From PWXP01 sp040772845 (GTDB taxonomy: Bacteria > Planctomycetota > Planctomycetia > Pirellulales > Thermoguttaceae), in contig JAXGXG010000001.1 of assembly GCA_040772845.1 (NCBI GenBank), positions 2,232,001 to 2,296,000 of the forward strand: DNA of 64,000 bases, read 5' to 3'. This document shows, one piece after another, positions 16,027-25,219 of this stretch; the stretch's first letter is position 1; every line of letters begins with the position of its first letter. Below the pieces are notes generated by a model. The model was not told where the DNA came from, made no database searches, and saw nothing but the letters and a program-made list of their open reading frames with translations. The position numbers and the translations under genes are program-made.

Positions 16027-17225
16027 GTGTGATCGAAGTGCTGTTCGAGGGCGATCCGTTTCAGACCTCGCTGTGCCTGGTGGCCGTCCTGCTGGCATCG
16101 ACGGCGATCATCATGAACCTGATCCCCAAGGCGCCCGTGTTGCGCAAGGCGACGTTCGTGCCGTTCCTTTTCCTGACGCCCATGGTCCTGGCAAGTGCAG
16201 GCATCATTCCGGGCGTTCATCCGTTGTACAAGCCGCTTCAGTCGATCGTATTGTACATGGCCATTTTCTTCATGGTGGTAGCCATCGACCTGGGGCAGAT
16301 TCTCCGTTCTCTGCAAACGCGAGTGCTGTTGCTGTTCTTTCTGGGATGCATCGGCACGGCGGTTGGCGCGATTGCGGCCCATCTGCTGTTCGCTCCGCTG
16401 CTCGGTTCGCAGACATCGGCCATGGTGGCGGCGTGCAACGCAGGAGCGTACGTGGGCGGGTCCATGAACTGGGTGGCGGTGGCCGATGCGTTGGAAGTGC
16501 CCGAGACGCTCAGCGCAATCGCGTTTCCCGGCATGGTCATCATCTACACGATCTATCTTGGCGTAATTCTGGCGCTAGATTACTCGCCGTTGCGTCCGGT
16601 CTTGGAGCGATGGATCGGCGCGGGATCGGACGAGGCGCCGCAGGAAACCGGCCTGGCGGCGTTCGGCAAGCATACGGACATCGAGCCTCCGACGTGCGAC
16701 GACTACATCAAGGGATTCCTCGCCTTCGCGATCGTATACCTCGTGTCGATCGCACTGGAGGATCTGGTTTGCCGGTACGTCTTCATTCCTCTGGTGATCT
16801 TTTTGACCTCGTTGACCATTCTTCTGGGCGCGGCGGCGCCTCGTTTTGCGGTGTTCCGGGCGAAGTGGTTGAAGCGGATGTCGACCTTCGGCGAGGCGTC
16901 GCTCTGCTTCCTGGTAGGGATTATCGGGGCCCAGGCCATGCTGACCGAAAGCCTGCTGCAATCGCCCATCCTGCTGCTGATTCCCCTGGTCGTCGCGATC
17001 ATCCACGCCCTGGTGCTATTGCCGTGCGCCAAGCTGCTGAAGGTCGATCTGATGACGGCCAGCGTCGTATCGATCGCCATGATCGGCGGCGCGGCAAGCG
17101 CTCCGGCGGCCGCAGGCGCGTTGGGACGGGCCAGCCTCATTCCGTTGGGCGTGCTGCTCGGCTCGTTCGGTTATCTGGTGGGCACCTACCTGGGCGTATA
17201 CCTGGGCTGCTTCCTGCTGTTGTAG
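15999..17225 (+). CDS. DUF819-family integral membrane protein
   Basis: 408 aa from ATG 15999 (CCAGGAG upstream), inside the end of the peptidase gene. There are about ten to eleven hydrophobic helices (LCLVAVLLASTAIIMNL, AIFFMVVAIDLG, VLLLFFLGCIGTAVG and others). NAGAYVGGSMNWVAVADAL and a C-terminal small-residue-rich helix (GGAASAPAAAGALG) are features of DUF819/YjcL-like permeases. The substrate of this family is not well established. The 28-base overlap indicates translational coupling to the M20 peptidase. Confidence 0.85.
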   Translation: MGNTATDKLSVIEVLFEGDPFQTSLCLVAVLLASTAIIMNLIPKAPVLRKATFVPFLFLTPMVLASAGIIPGVHPLYKPLQSIVLYMAIFFMVVAIDLGQILRSLQTRVLLLFFLGCIGTAVGAIAAHLLFAPLLGSQTSAMVAACNAGAYVGGSMNWVAVADALEVPETLSAIAFPGMVIIYTIYLGVILALDYSPLRPVLERWIGAGSDEAPQETGLAAFGKHTDIEPPTCDDYIKGFLAFAIVYLVSIALEDLVCRYVFIPLVIFLTSLTILLGAAAPRFAVFRAKWLKRMSTFGEASLCFLVGIIGAQAMLTESLLQSPILLLIPLVVAIIHALVLLPCAKLLKVDLMTASVVSIAMIGGAASAPAAAGALGRASLIPLGVLLGSFGYLVGTYLGVYLGCFLLL

Positions 17226-17388
17226 GAGGACGAAACAACGGGTTCTCGTCTCATTTGGCGATTCCAGTAACCCGGTTCCATGCCCACCTCATGGCGGCAG
17301 TACCATTACCAGCCCATCACGAATCGCGGCTGGTGGCAAAGAGTTGCCCGTTCGTCCGACCGATACGGATCCTGCGTAGCACAACGCC

Positions 17389-19476
17389 CTAGGGCTGCCG
17401 GCTACTATCGACGGCCGGCGTAAAAACGCGTCCCTTGTCGCACATGACGTCCGCCAGTCGTTGGACGACGGGACCGGCGGCCGCGGCCGCATCGCCGGCG
17501 TGCTCCAGCGCGACGACGACGATGTAACGCGGGTTCTCGGCAGGTAGATAACCGGCAAACCAGGCGTGGGCCGGGCGGCCAGGTTGGGTTTCCGCCGTCC
17601 CGGTCTTGCCGGCAATCGCGATGTTCGCATGGCCAATCGTGGCGTATGCGGTCCCCTCGGGCTCCGCGACAACGCGGCGCAGTCCGTCGGCCAGATACCT
17701 AAGAATGCCGTCGTCCAGATCGGCAACGGGCTGCGGGGCGGTCTGCCGTCTGGCGGAATCCGGCGGCCGGCCGTCCGAGATAGCCTCCGCGTCATCATTG
17801 GCATGTTCGGCCAGTCCCACACGGGCAAGAACATGCGGCGTCACCCGCCGGCCGCCGTTGGCAATCGCCGCCATCATTCGCGCTACTTGCAAAGGCGTGG
17901 CGGTGACCGATCCCTGCCCGATGGCCGTTGCGTACGTATCGGCCACGCGCCATCGTTGCCCCGCGATGGTTTCGCAACTGGCAGGCGTGGGCAGAATGCC
18001 GGCCGCCTCGGCCGGCAGATCGACACCGGTCGGCTGCCCGAAACCGAATCTCGCGGCCCAATCGACCAGCCGTTCTGCGCCCATGCGGCCTGCATGGTGA
18101 AAGAAATAGACGTTGCAGCTTACGCACAAGGCGTCGGCCAGCGTGACGTCGCCGTGGCCTATTCCACGGCGTACGAATACGGCGCAGCGGAGTTCATCGG
18201 GGTGCTTGAGATAGCCTTGGCAGAAGAACGTTTCCTCAGGCGCGAACTCCGGCCAGTCCAGCAGGGCCGCCGCCGTGACCACCTTGAATACGGATCCGGG
18301 CGCAAGCGTCATGCCGCACACCCGATTGACCATCGCACCGGCCGGATCGTCCAACAGACGTCGGATATCTCCGTCGGATCCGGCCAGGAACGCATCGGGG
18401 GGAAATCGCGGCGACGAGGCGGCAACGGCCAGGGCGCCCGTGTGTGCATGCATCACCACAATGGCGCCGCCGCCGGGACGCGCCTGCGGATACTCCACGG
18501 CGCGACGCCGCAGCGCCGCGTCGAGCAATGCTTCGGCAGCGTGCTGCAGGACCGGGTCGAGTGTCAGAATCAGGTCCTTCCCCACGCCCGGCTCCAATTG
18601 GCGATGCACCGAGAGGATGCGGCCGCCGTGATCGGTCCGTTCCACCATCGCCCCGCGAGTACCGTGGAGCCATTCGTTGTACTGCAATTCCACACCGGCG
18701 CGTCCGACCAGATCGTCTGCGGCAAGGGCAGCGTCGTCCGCAAGATCTTCGGGCTGCACCTTGCCCAGATAGCCGATCACGTGGGCCGCCATTGCTCCTT
18801 TCGGATAGACCCGCCGCGTGCGAGGAACGATCTTCGCGCCGGGAAACTGATCCGGGTTGCCCTCGATCTGTGCGGCAACGGCCAGGCGGAGGTCGTCGGC
18901 CATGACGTGATAGTCAAGCTGCTCGGCGACCGGCGTCTCGCGCCCGAGACGTTCCGATACGCTTCGGGCGATGCGTTCGACCCGCGCCTGCACCTGGGCC
19001 GCCCGCACGCGCCATCGATCGATCTCCATGCCGGCCAGCCGCGCCAGCCGCTCCGTCTGTTCGACCCGTTCGATCTGCAGTTGCCGGATTTCGTCGGCAA
19101 GGCGTTCGGGATTCTTGCGTTCTTTTCGGGAAAGGCGTTGCCGGGCGGCGCGGCGCAACCACGCTTCGTCGGGCGGCTCTTCCAGATACCGGTAGTGAAC
19201 GGCCAGGGCCAGCACCTGCTCGTCGCAGGCGAGAACGGTTCCATCGTGGGCGAGAATGCGGCCGCGGACGCCGGGCACGGGCAGTTCTCGCTGCAACGGC
19301 TGCATGGCCCTTTTCCGATACTCCGGGCCCTCGGTCCATTCGGTCTGCACGCCGCGGGCGAAGACGGCCGCCATAAGCACGGCAAATACGACCGCGCCGG
19401 CAAGCATCCGCCGCCGCGGATCGGTGGTATCCGAAGCGGGAGCGGTCGTTCGAAGCTGGTTCCAATCGACAGGCAT
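17389..19476 (-). CDS. mrdA: Penicillin-binding protein 2 (peptidoglycan DD-transpeptidase)
   Basis: 695 aa from ATG 19476. One N-terminal membrane helix (MLAGAVVFAVLMAAVFARG) is followed by the dimerisation/pedestal domain (VPGVRGRILAHDGTVLA). The transpeptidase motifs are complete: SVFK with the nucleophile Ser395 and Lys398, SCN at 453-455 and KTG at 624-626. PBP2 crosslinks peptidoglycan during cell elongation with RodA and MreBCD. The gene follows mreD by five bases at the end of the shape operon. The C-terminal extension after the transpeptidase domain is short. RodA is not in the window. Confidence 0.93.
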   Translation of the reverse strand: MPVDWNQLRTTAPASDTTDPRRRMLAGAVVFAVLMAAVFARGVQTEWTEGPEYRKRAMQPLQRELPVPGVRGRILAHDGTVLACDEQVLALAVHYRYLEEPPDEAWLRRAARQRLSRKERKNPERLADEIRQLQIERVEQTERLARLAGMEIDRWRVRAAQVQARVERIARSVSERLGRETPVAEQLDYHVMADDLRLAVAAQIEGNPDQFPGAKIVPRTRRVYPKGAMAAHVIGYLGKVQPEDLADDAALAADDLVGRAGVELQYNEWLHGTRGAMVERTDHGGRILSVHRQLEPGVGKDLILTLDPVLQHAAEALLDAALRRRAVEYPQARPGGGAIVVMHAHTGALAVAASSPRFPPDAFLAGSDGDIRRLLDDPAGAMVNRVCGMTLAPGSVFKVVTAAALLDWPEFAPEETFFCQGYLKHPDELRCAVFVRRGIGHGDVTLADALCVSCNVYFFHHAGRMGAERLVDWAARFGFGQPTGVDLPAEAAGILPTPASCETIAGQRWRVADTYATAIGQGSVTATPLQVARMMAAIANGGRRVTPHVLARVGLAEHANDDAEAISDGRPPDSARRQTAPQPVADLDDGILRYLADGLRRVVAEPEGTAYATIGHANIAIAGKTGTAETQPGRPAHAWFAGYLPAENPRYIVVVALEHAGDAAAAAGPVVQRLADVMCDKGRVFTPAVDSSRQP

Positions 19477-19481
19477 GGCGT

Positions 19482-19973
19482 CTACAGTGTATCGTCTCGG
19501 CCGGCTCGGCCCCAGCCGGCCACCATGAGTACGGGCACGGCGGCGGCCGACGTGTACACGGCCGCCGCAATCGCGTGAAGAAGTTGGGAAACGACCGGCC
19601 GCGACGCATTGCCCAGCAGACTGTCCGTAAGTGCGACGCCAAGACACCAGGCGATCATCGCCGCCGCGAGCAGCGGCAACCGGACGATCCATGCACGGCT
19701 GCGCGTCTTCGGCAGCACCCAACAAAGTCCGAAGCCGACCAGCAACATCCACGCCGCACCAACGCCAACGCGACCCGGCGCAATCAGGTCGCCTGCCAAG
19801 GCAACCACCCCTGCCGTCAGGAACGACCATCGATGGCGCGCCAGCAGCATCCACACGATTGCCGTCAGGGCCACCATGTCCGGCGCGACTTCGCCGATGC
19901 GCAGCACGTCGCCCAGCGCCGTATCGACCACGGCCGCCAGGTAGACGCATACGATCAACGCCACGTACGCCAT
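19482..19973 (-). CDS. mreD: Rod shape-determining membrane protein MreD
   Basis: 163 aa from ATG 19973, with five or so hydrophobic helices (YVALIVCVYLAAVVDTAL, MVALTAIVWMLLA, LLVGFGLCWVL, LAAAMIAWCLGVAL). The sequence GEVAPDMVALTAIVW resembles the MreD RPDFLLLLLLYW region in position and character. MreD proteins are poorly conserved, so the call rests also on its place between mreC and PBP2. Confidence 0.8.
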   Translation of the reverse strand: MAYVALIVCVYLAAVVDTALGDVLRIGEVAPDMVALTAIVWMLLARHRWSFLTAGVVALAGDLIAPGRVGVGAAWMLLVGFGLCWVLPKTRSRAWIVRLPLLAAAMIAWCLGVALTDSLLGNASRPVVSQLLHAIAAAVYTSAAAVPVLMVAGWGRAGRDDTL

Positions 19974-19975
19974 GG

Positions 19976-20872
19976 TCACGGCTCCACCTTCACGACAATC
20001 ACCTCTTCCGGCGGCGCACCGGTCAAGGCGGGTCGCATCCATATCTCCCAATGGGCGGCGCCGACCGGCTGCTCGACCCGTTCAATCACGCCGTAGCGCG
20101 CCGGCGGGGCGTCGAGTCCTGCAAGCGAAGCGGCGAAGACTTCGTCGCCCGCCGCGGCCGGCTCCGTCACGGCTACCATGCGAATTCGGCACAGCGGCCC
20201 GCCGTCGCCTTCCAGAATGCCTTCGGGACCGCCTGGCGACCGCAAACGAACCACGTCGCGAAAGCCCGGCGCGGTCAGCGTTCGGACGACGGCCATATTC
20301 GGACCTGCGTGCGCCACCCTGCCCCATACACATCCGGCGTCCACCACCAGATGCCCCAACCGGACGCCGTTGCGTTCGCCCCGGTCGATGACGGCAACGC
20401 CATCGAGCACAAGCGAGCCGGGTTCAACGCCGTCGAGACTGCCCACGTCGAGCAATTCGCGTCGGGCCAGGTAACTGCGCGCCTGACAGCCCAAGGTGTG
20501 CGCCTGAATCCCGCCGAGCTTCAGCCACGGCCGATCGGCCGCAGACCGATTGGCTTCTGCAACCGCGATTCGGTGCTGATACGTTTCGACGCGTTCGGCC
20601 AGCCGGCGGTTTTCGGCCGTCAATCGCTCAAGGCGGTCGCGGGCAGCGGCCAGTTCGCCTGCATCGGCAACATGACTCGCAATGCGCCGACGGGCCCGCC
20701 CGCCGAGATCGACCAGGCTGCCGGCGGCGCGCTGCCCGGGCTGCAACGCGGCAAGCGCCCACCCCCGCACCGGCATCAGCCACGACTGCGGCAAGGCAGC
20801 CAAGGCCAGCGCAACGGCCAGTACGGCAGCCAGTGCCCGCGGCGGTGTCACTTCAGGCCAAGCACGCATCAT
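19976..20872 (-). CDS. mreC: Cell-shape protein MreC
   Basis: 298 aa. A membrane helix at about residues 13-32, a coiled coil at about 70-110 (ELAAARDRLERLTAENRRLAE), then the beta-barrel domain with LVLDGVAVIDRGERNGVRLGHLVVD and VRLRSPGGPEGILEGDGG. This is the usual MreC plan; the protein bridges cytoplasmic MreB and periplasmic PBP2. It ends two bases before the mreD start. Two adjacent ATG codons (MM) leave the exact start open. Confidence 0.88.
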   Translation of the reverse strand: MMRAWPEVTPPRALAAVLAVALALAALPQSWLMPVRGWALAALQPGQRAAGSLVDLGGRARRRIASHVADAGELAAARDRLERLTAENRRLAERVETYQHRIAVAEANRSAADRPWLKLGGIQAHTLGCQARSYLARRELLDVGSLDGVEPGSLVLDGVAVIDRGERNGVRLGHLVVDAGCVWGRVAHAGPNMAVVRTLTAPGFRDVVRLRSPGGPEGILEGDGGPLCRIRMVAVTEPAAAGDEVFAASLAGLDAPPARYGVIERVEQPVGAAHWEIWMRPALTGAPPEEVIVVKVEP

Positions 20873-20940
20873 AGCATCTCTGCCGCATCCACGATTCTGT
20901 GGAGCGCAGTTCCCCTTCCAGTCCTTGTTTGCCCCGGCGG

Positions 20941-21987
20941 CTACTCCTGTTCACTCGATTCCATGGCGCGCCGCCAGCGGTCGCGCTGCTTAAGCGCCAC
21001 GAGCAGCCCCTGGACCACGGTGGTGCGAGGTTCCGCACTGCGACGCACGGGCAAGCCGGTCTGCTCGTGCATGTATCGATCGATGCCGGGCAGCAGGGCG
21101 CCGCCGCCGCACAGCACCATGCCGCGGTCCAGCAGATCGGCGGCCAGGTCCGGGCCGCACCCGTCCAGGGTCCGCTTCACGGCCTCGACAATCTCTTCGA
21201 GCGGTTCCGCCAAAGCCTGCCGAATCTCTTCGGTCGCCACGGTCGCCTTGCGCGGCAGGCCGCTCACCGTATCGAGTCCGCTGACCTCGACCGTTCGCTC
21301 TTCCGGAAGCGGTGCGGCGCTGCCGGCTTCGGTGCGCAAGCGTTCGGCGGCAGGCAATCCGACGGACAGACTGTAGTGACGCCGGAGGTAGTCGGCAATC
21401 GCCTGATCCATCCGATCTCCTCCGGTCCGGATGGAGCGGTCGGCCACCGTATCGGCGAGACTCATCACCGCGACTTCGGCCGTTCCACCGCCGATATCGC
21501 ACACCATGCTGGCCAGCGGCTCGGCAATGGGTAGCCCGGCGCCAATCGCAGCCGCCTTCGCCTGCGGCATCAGCCACACCTGCCCGGCGCCCGCACGGAA
21601 AAGACTATTGAAGACGGCCCGCTTCTCCACCTGCGTGATGCAGCCGGGCACGCCTACCAGAATGCGCGGCCGCAGGTGACGGCCTGCCGGTTGGGCCTTG
21701 CGCAGGAAGTGGCGAAGCATGGCTTCGCACAGGGTGAAATCGGTAATCACCCCGTTGCCCAGCGGGCATACGACGCGGATCGAATCGGGCGTACGGCCTT
21801 GCATCTGCCGGGCCAGTTGCCCGACGGCGCACCCATCGGAGAGAACACGGCCGGTCTGGCGGTCTACCGCGACGGCGGAAGGCTCGTCGAGCACAACGCC
21901 CTGCTCCGAAGTACCGATCCGGGTGCTCGTGGTCCCGAGGTCCACCGCCAGATCGCATCGGAAGTGCTTCAGCAGTCGGTCGAGCAT
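20941..21987 (-). CDS. mreB: Actin-like cell-shape protein MreB
   Basis: 348 aa from ATG 21987 (CGGGAG upstream). The actin-fold phosphate-1 loop VDLGTTSTRIG, the MVCDIGGGTAEVAV phosphate-2 loop and the MVLCGGGALLPGIDRYM adenosine motif are present. MreB filaments guide elongation-mode wall synthesis. It is the first core gene of the mre cluster, 68 bases upstream of mreC. The protein is slightly diverged from model MreB (for example GQLARQMQGRTPDSIRV where many have AKxMLGRTPxxI). Confidence 0.92.
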   Translation of the reverse strand: MLDRLLKHFRCDLAVDLGTTSTRIGTSEQGVVLDEPSAVAVDRQTGRVLSDGCAVGQLARQMQGRTPDSIRVVCPLGNGVITDFTLCEAMLRHFLRKAQPAGRHLRPRILVGVPGCITQVEKRAVFNSLFRAGAGQVWLMPQAKAAAIGAGLPIAEPLASMVCDIGGGTAEVAVMSLADTVADRSIRTGGDRMDQAIADYLRRHYSLSVGLPAAERLRTEAGSAAPLPEERTVEVSGLDTVSGLPRKATVATEEIRQALAEPLEEIVEAVKRTLDGCGPDLAADLLDRGMVLCGGGALLPGIDRYMHEQTGLPVRRSAEPRTTVVQGLLVALKQRDRWRRAMESSEQE

Positions 21988-22012
21988 CCGTGCTCCCGCA
22001 AAGGAAGGCCCG

Positions 22013-22309
22013 TCAGAACGTGTAGTATTGCCCCGCGCGACGCCCGCCTTCATGCTCCGAGTCGGAGCATGCCCACATCCCGGCGCGCACGGCGGCCGGA
22101 GCGGTCATCATGGCCGGGGCTCCCTTCAACTCGAACTTATACTCCTTCATCTCCAGGTACAAGACGAGGATACCCAGAAGGAGCGCAAGCCATGCAATCA
22201 GCAGGAGCATGGTGTACAGGTCGGCCCGCGGCTTGCGATAACGCGAAACCGGCTGTTGCGACTGGTCACCGAACGGAGATGGATCAGAGTTGGCTTGCGA
22301 CACGATCAC
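22013..22309 (-). CDS. Small single-pass membrane protein of the mre operon
   Basis: 98 aa from GTG 22309, with the start lying 26 bases inside the end of the upstream coiled-coil gene, so coupled. One strong helix (LYTMLLLIAWLALLLGILVLYLEM, about residues 31-54) separates a polar N-terminus from a C-terminus containing KYKFELKG-like sequence. I do not recognise a family. Its position directly before mreB suggests a role in wall synthesis or anchoring, which is inference. Confidence 0.65.
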   Translation of the reverse strand: MIVSQANSDPSPFGDQSQQPVSRYRKPRADLYTMLLLIAWLALLLGILVLYLEMKEYKFELKGAPAMMTAPAAVRAGMWACSDSEHEGGRRAGQYYTF

Positions 22310-23135
22310 CCTTTGCCAGATTGCCTTGGGACTGAATCACTTTGCAGACGGAGCGGTCCACGTCGGTGCGAAACACCTGGACCTTTCCAACAAACATTTG
22401 GCGCCCGCCGCCTACCCGGTACACGACAAGTTCATGGCCTTGCCGCAGCCCGTCATCGGAACCGATGGAAACCTCCACCAGACCGTCGCCCAGGATAGCC
22501 ATGACGAGGCCCTCGACCGCAGGCAACCCTTCCTTGGCGTCCGGATCGATCTTCGCCGCACGCAGCTTGTTCTTCATTTCCGTCAGTTCGACAAGCAGCT
22601 CCCGGTTGGTCTCCTTCAACTGGTTCAACTCGAAGACCGCAGCGTGCAACTGGTCGGTCAGGCGAACCACTTCCTTGAAATGATCGTCGCGTTCTTTCTG
22701 GGCCGTTCGGATTTCCTCGCGCAGGCCGTCAATCTCGCCTCGCAGGCGGGCAAGTTCCTTGTGCGAAGCATCGACCGCGGCCACCGCCTCGCGGTGGGCC
22801 TGCGTCAATTCGGCAAGCTGCTTGTCGCGGGCGTCCCGATCGCGTCGAAGCTCTTCCTTCTCGTTCTCCAGCTTCACGCGAACCTGCTCGTAGGCCGACT
22901 TCTCCTCTTCGAGCTGCATGGCCAGCGCATTGCGCCGATCGGTCAACTCCTGCAACTTCTGCTCTTGTTGGTCTACCTGTTGCTTCAGCCCGAGATCCTG
23001 CCCCTGACGAGGGCTTGGATTGTCGACCACCAGCATCCAGTTCTTATGCGTTGCGTATACGGTGACCGCAAAGGAGGCAAAGACCAAGCTCATCAACAGG
23101 ACGAGCACCACAAAGATCTTTCCGACGAGGTTCAT
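22284..23135 (-). CDS. Membrane-anchored coiled-coil protein with MreC-like C-terminal fold
   Basis: 283 aa. An N-terminal helix (KIFVVLVLLMSLVFASFAVTVYA) is followed by about 130 residues of heptad-rich coiled coil (QQEQKLQELTDRRNALAMQLEEE and onward). The C-terminal domain (GLVMAILGDGLVEVSIGSDDGLRQGHELVVYR) has the pattern of a beta-barrel found after coiled coils in MreC and FlgT-like proteins. First gene of the mre operon, behind a near-consensus promoter at 23212-23241. I infer a periplasmic structural partner of the elongation machinery; no specific function is known to me. Confidence 0.75.
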   Translation of the reverse strand: MNLVGKIFVVLVLLMSLVFASFAVTVYATHKNWMLVVDNPSPRQGQDLGLKQQVDQQEQKLQELTDRRNALAMQLEEEKSAYEQVRVKLENEKEELRRDRDARDKQLAELTQAHREAVAAVDASHKELARLRGEIDGLREEIRTAQKERDDHFKEVVRLTDQLHAAVFELNQLKETNRELLVELTEMKNKLRAAKIDPDAKEGLPAVEGLVMAILGDGLVEVSIGSDDGLRQGHELVVYRVGGGRQMFVGKVQVFRTDVDRSVCKVIQSQGNLAKGDRVASQL

Positions 23136-23211
23136 GCTACGACCCCAGGGTTAGCCGCCCCAAAAGAAGGCGGGAGACAGGGCATGGGAATGTGTTCCGA
23201 ATCGTTCCTTC

Positions 23212-23241
23212 AGTATAACTTCGCCCAGATTCCCATGTCAA
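23212..23241 (-). promoter_or_regulatory. Predicted strong promoter of the mre operon
   Basis: On the minus strand, a perfect TTGACA (23236-23241) and TATACT (23212-23217) are separated by 18 bases. The first start codon of the operon is at 23135, giving a leader of about 70 bases. Confidence 0.65.
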
Positions 23242-23474
23242 CCAGAAACCCCGCAACCCACCAAACCACAACGAGTTCCGCCAGCGGAAGAAGCCGCAGA
23301 AGCTGCGATTTCCTAGAACCAATCGTACTTCACGTGCGCTTTATTGCAAGCCAGCCGCCTCCCGGGGCCTACCACACGCCGCCAACCCCCACAGCACCCG
23401 CCAACAAGGGGGGGCGTCATGCCAGCCGCACCCTTGCGATCGGGGGGAGAAAGGGGGACCGGCGCGCTTTCTCT

Positions 23475-23800
23475 TCACCCGTTGATCCGTGCCATCCCAC
23501 GCTCGTCGTAGCGATTGCCCATAACCCGATCCGCCAACCCGTCCAGAGCCGCCTGCTCGGCCTCGGATCGAATACTCCGACTGCACGGCCGAAATCGGAT
23601 GGATCCTGGCGGCACGACGGATCGTATCGCCTGCCGCCTCGGACAGACCGATCGCGCGCACCTTGCCTTCGGCCACCAGTTCGGCCATCGCGGCCACCGT
23701 CTCCTCGATCGGAGTGGTCGGGTCGACCCGATGCAGGTAATACAGATCGATCACATCCGTACGCAGCCGCTTGAGAGACCCTTCGACGGCCCCATACAAC
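23475..23800 (-). pseudogene. Aldo/keto reductase pseudogene with internal deletion
   Basis: One frame (about 23793-23565) encodes a clear aldo/keto reductase core: AVEGSLKRLRTDVIDLYYLHRVDP, then MAELVAEGKVRAIGLSE and HPISAVQSEYS. Immediately afterwards the sequence continues in another frame with an aldo/keto reductase C-terminus (AALDGLADRVMGNRYDERGM, then ARING and a stop at 23475-23477). The N-terminal third and roughly a hundred central residues, including much of the catalytic region, are missing. The gene is therefore dead. Confidence 0.75.
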
Positions 23801-24071
23801 CAAGCCCAATCGCCGGCAGATCCCGTTCCGTATTCCCCAGTATTCTTCGTTCCATTCGTGTTGTCTCCACAAACCTTCCTCACCCGTTCCTTCCGGAAGT
23901 AACGTAGCAAGCCGCCTCCGGCAATTTCAGTCGCGGTGCACACACCATTCCCACAGCCCTCCGCCTCCGAGAAGCGTAACTTGCAAGCTTGCCACCAAGG
24001 TCTCTGATGCTGAGGGGCCTATTCTCGCAACGACAATGGCAGACGTCAACAGACCGACACGAAACGGCCGG

Positions 24072-24416
24072 CTATTGGTGTTCCGCTTGATTGCATGGTT
24101 CGGCTCCCGTCTCCGGTATCTCTGTAGAGCAGGCGCGGACGCGTTCCAAGAACTCTGCCGCAAGAGGGTCCATCTCTTGGAATTCTTGAAACTTCCTTTC
24201 CTCTGTGATGTCTGCAATGGCATCCTTCAAAACCAGTATGCTGCATCCAGTGACGCACTTTGCCAGGAGCATTGCCGTCAAATGAGGCAGCCCTAGCTGA
24301 AGGGCGTAGCGAGTTAGCGTCTTGACGTCATCACCACGCTCATAGCGCCTCTCACATTCGCGGAAGAGGCGACAGTGTCGTAGCCCTTCAAAGTCTGTGA
24401 TCTGGTACATGCTCAT
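24072..24416 (-). CDS. Hypothetical protein downstream of a secreted protein gene
   Basis: 114 aa if started at ATG 24416, 22 bases after the stop of the preceding gene; an in-frame extension to 24533 is possible but overlaps that gene. The sequence is helical and rich in charged residues (FRECERRYERGDDVKTLTRYALQLGL, then FQEFQEMDPLAAEFLERV). No signal peptide, membrane helix or recognised motif. The spacing suggests a two-gene unit with the secreted protein upstream. Confidence 0.5.
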   Translation of the reverse strand: MSMYQITDFEGLRHCRLFRECERRYERGDDVKTLTRYALQLGLPHLTAMLLAKCVTGCSILVLKDAIADITEERKFQEFQEMDPLAAEFLERVRACSTEIPETGAEPCNQAEHQ

Positions 24417-24438
24417 CTCTGCAGCATAACGGCTCGCA

Positions 24439-24927
24439 TCACCTCGCCGACGGTGATGGCTTTCCATTTGAGACCGGCCCGGCCGCCGGCTCCGGTGCAT
24501 TGCTTGGTTCTGGGGGTTCTCTGTGGCCGTCAAGCCGAATCATCCCCGTCTGCCCAGAGGTGAAGTTGACCACGGCAACCTTGTCCTTCCTGCAGACAAT
24601 GAAGAACTCGGATTCCCGGATCATGAACTGGTGGGGCACTGTGTCCCGGAGAATCGTCTCTGTCCCGTCTGCATCGAGCACAACGTCTCCCGCTGCCTTC
24701 TTCTGACGGACCATTATCGGGACAGCGTTCATCGTCTGTGGATCGAGCAGGCAGTGATGCCCCTTGCCTTTCTGGAACGGCACATAGACGTTGCTCTCCT
24801 TGGCCGCCTGTATCCTCTTGCGCAAGAGTTCGGCGGCGGTACCATCATCGGCAATGAGCGACTGCACGGACGCGACGGTCATCACAAGAAAAACTGCAGC
24901 AGCTAAGTATCTCAGCAAGTGGGACAT
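24439..24927 (-). CDS. Secreted hypothetical protein
   Basis: 162 aa. Residues 1-26 form a Sec signal peptide (RYLAAAVFLVMTVASVQSLIA-DD). A helical section (AAELLRKRIQAAKESNVYVPFQKG) precedes a compact beta-rich region (DVVLDADGTETILRDTVPHQFMI, FFIVCRKDKVAVVNF), and the tail is Pro/Glu-rich. Probably periplasmic. I do not recognise the family. Confidence 0.6.
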   Translation of the reverse strand: MSHLLRYLAAAVFLVMTVASVQSLIADDGTAAELLRKRIQAAKESNVYVPFQKGKGHHCLLDPQTMNAVPIMVRQKKAAGDVVLDADGTETILRDTVPHQFMIRESEFFIVCRKDKVAVVNFTSGQTGMIRLDGHREPPEPSNAPEPAAGPVSNGKPSPSAR

Positions 24928-25184
24928 GGAGCACCTGGACTGAAGGATGGGGAGTTTGCCTCTCGGGGCGTTGTGCCAGTTGGCGACATGCTCTCTCTAT
25001 TCAAATCGCCGTTGCCGTAATCGACTGAGCACATCCTACGAGTGCCCACAGAACGGCAGGCGTTCCTCTACGGCGACGAAGTGACTTTCCATTGCGATTC
25101 CGCCACGATCCGTCGCTCCGGTGCACGCCCTGGTTACATCCGGTCTCGCCATGCCGATGGATCACGACCACCAAACATTATGCC

Positions 25185-25219
25185 GAAACGAGGGACGTAC
25201 TTCATCGGTTCCTCATTCG
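25185..25219. repeat. 35-bp repeat at the antitoxin 3' end
   Basis: Matches 28076-28110 at 32 of 35 positions (shared core ACGTACTTCATCGGTTCCTC). On the minus strand this copy spans the last codons of the antitoxin and the first codons of a 23-codon open frame beginning MKYVPRF. Confidence 0.65.

Noticed and set aside
17566..19578. 670-codon plus-strand open frame
   Set aside because: Antisense to PBP2, whose three catalytic motifs are intact.
23341..23943. 200-aa functional aldo/keto reductase
   Set aside because: Only the core is homologous; both ends read as non-reductase sequence and the true C-terminus is in another frame.
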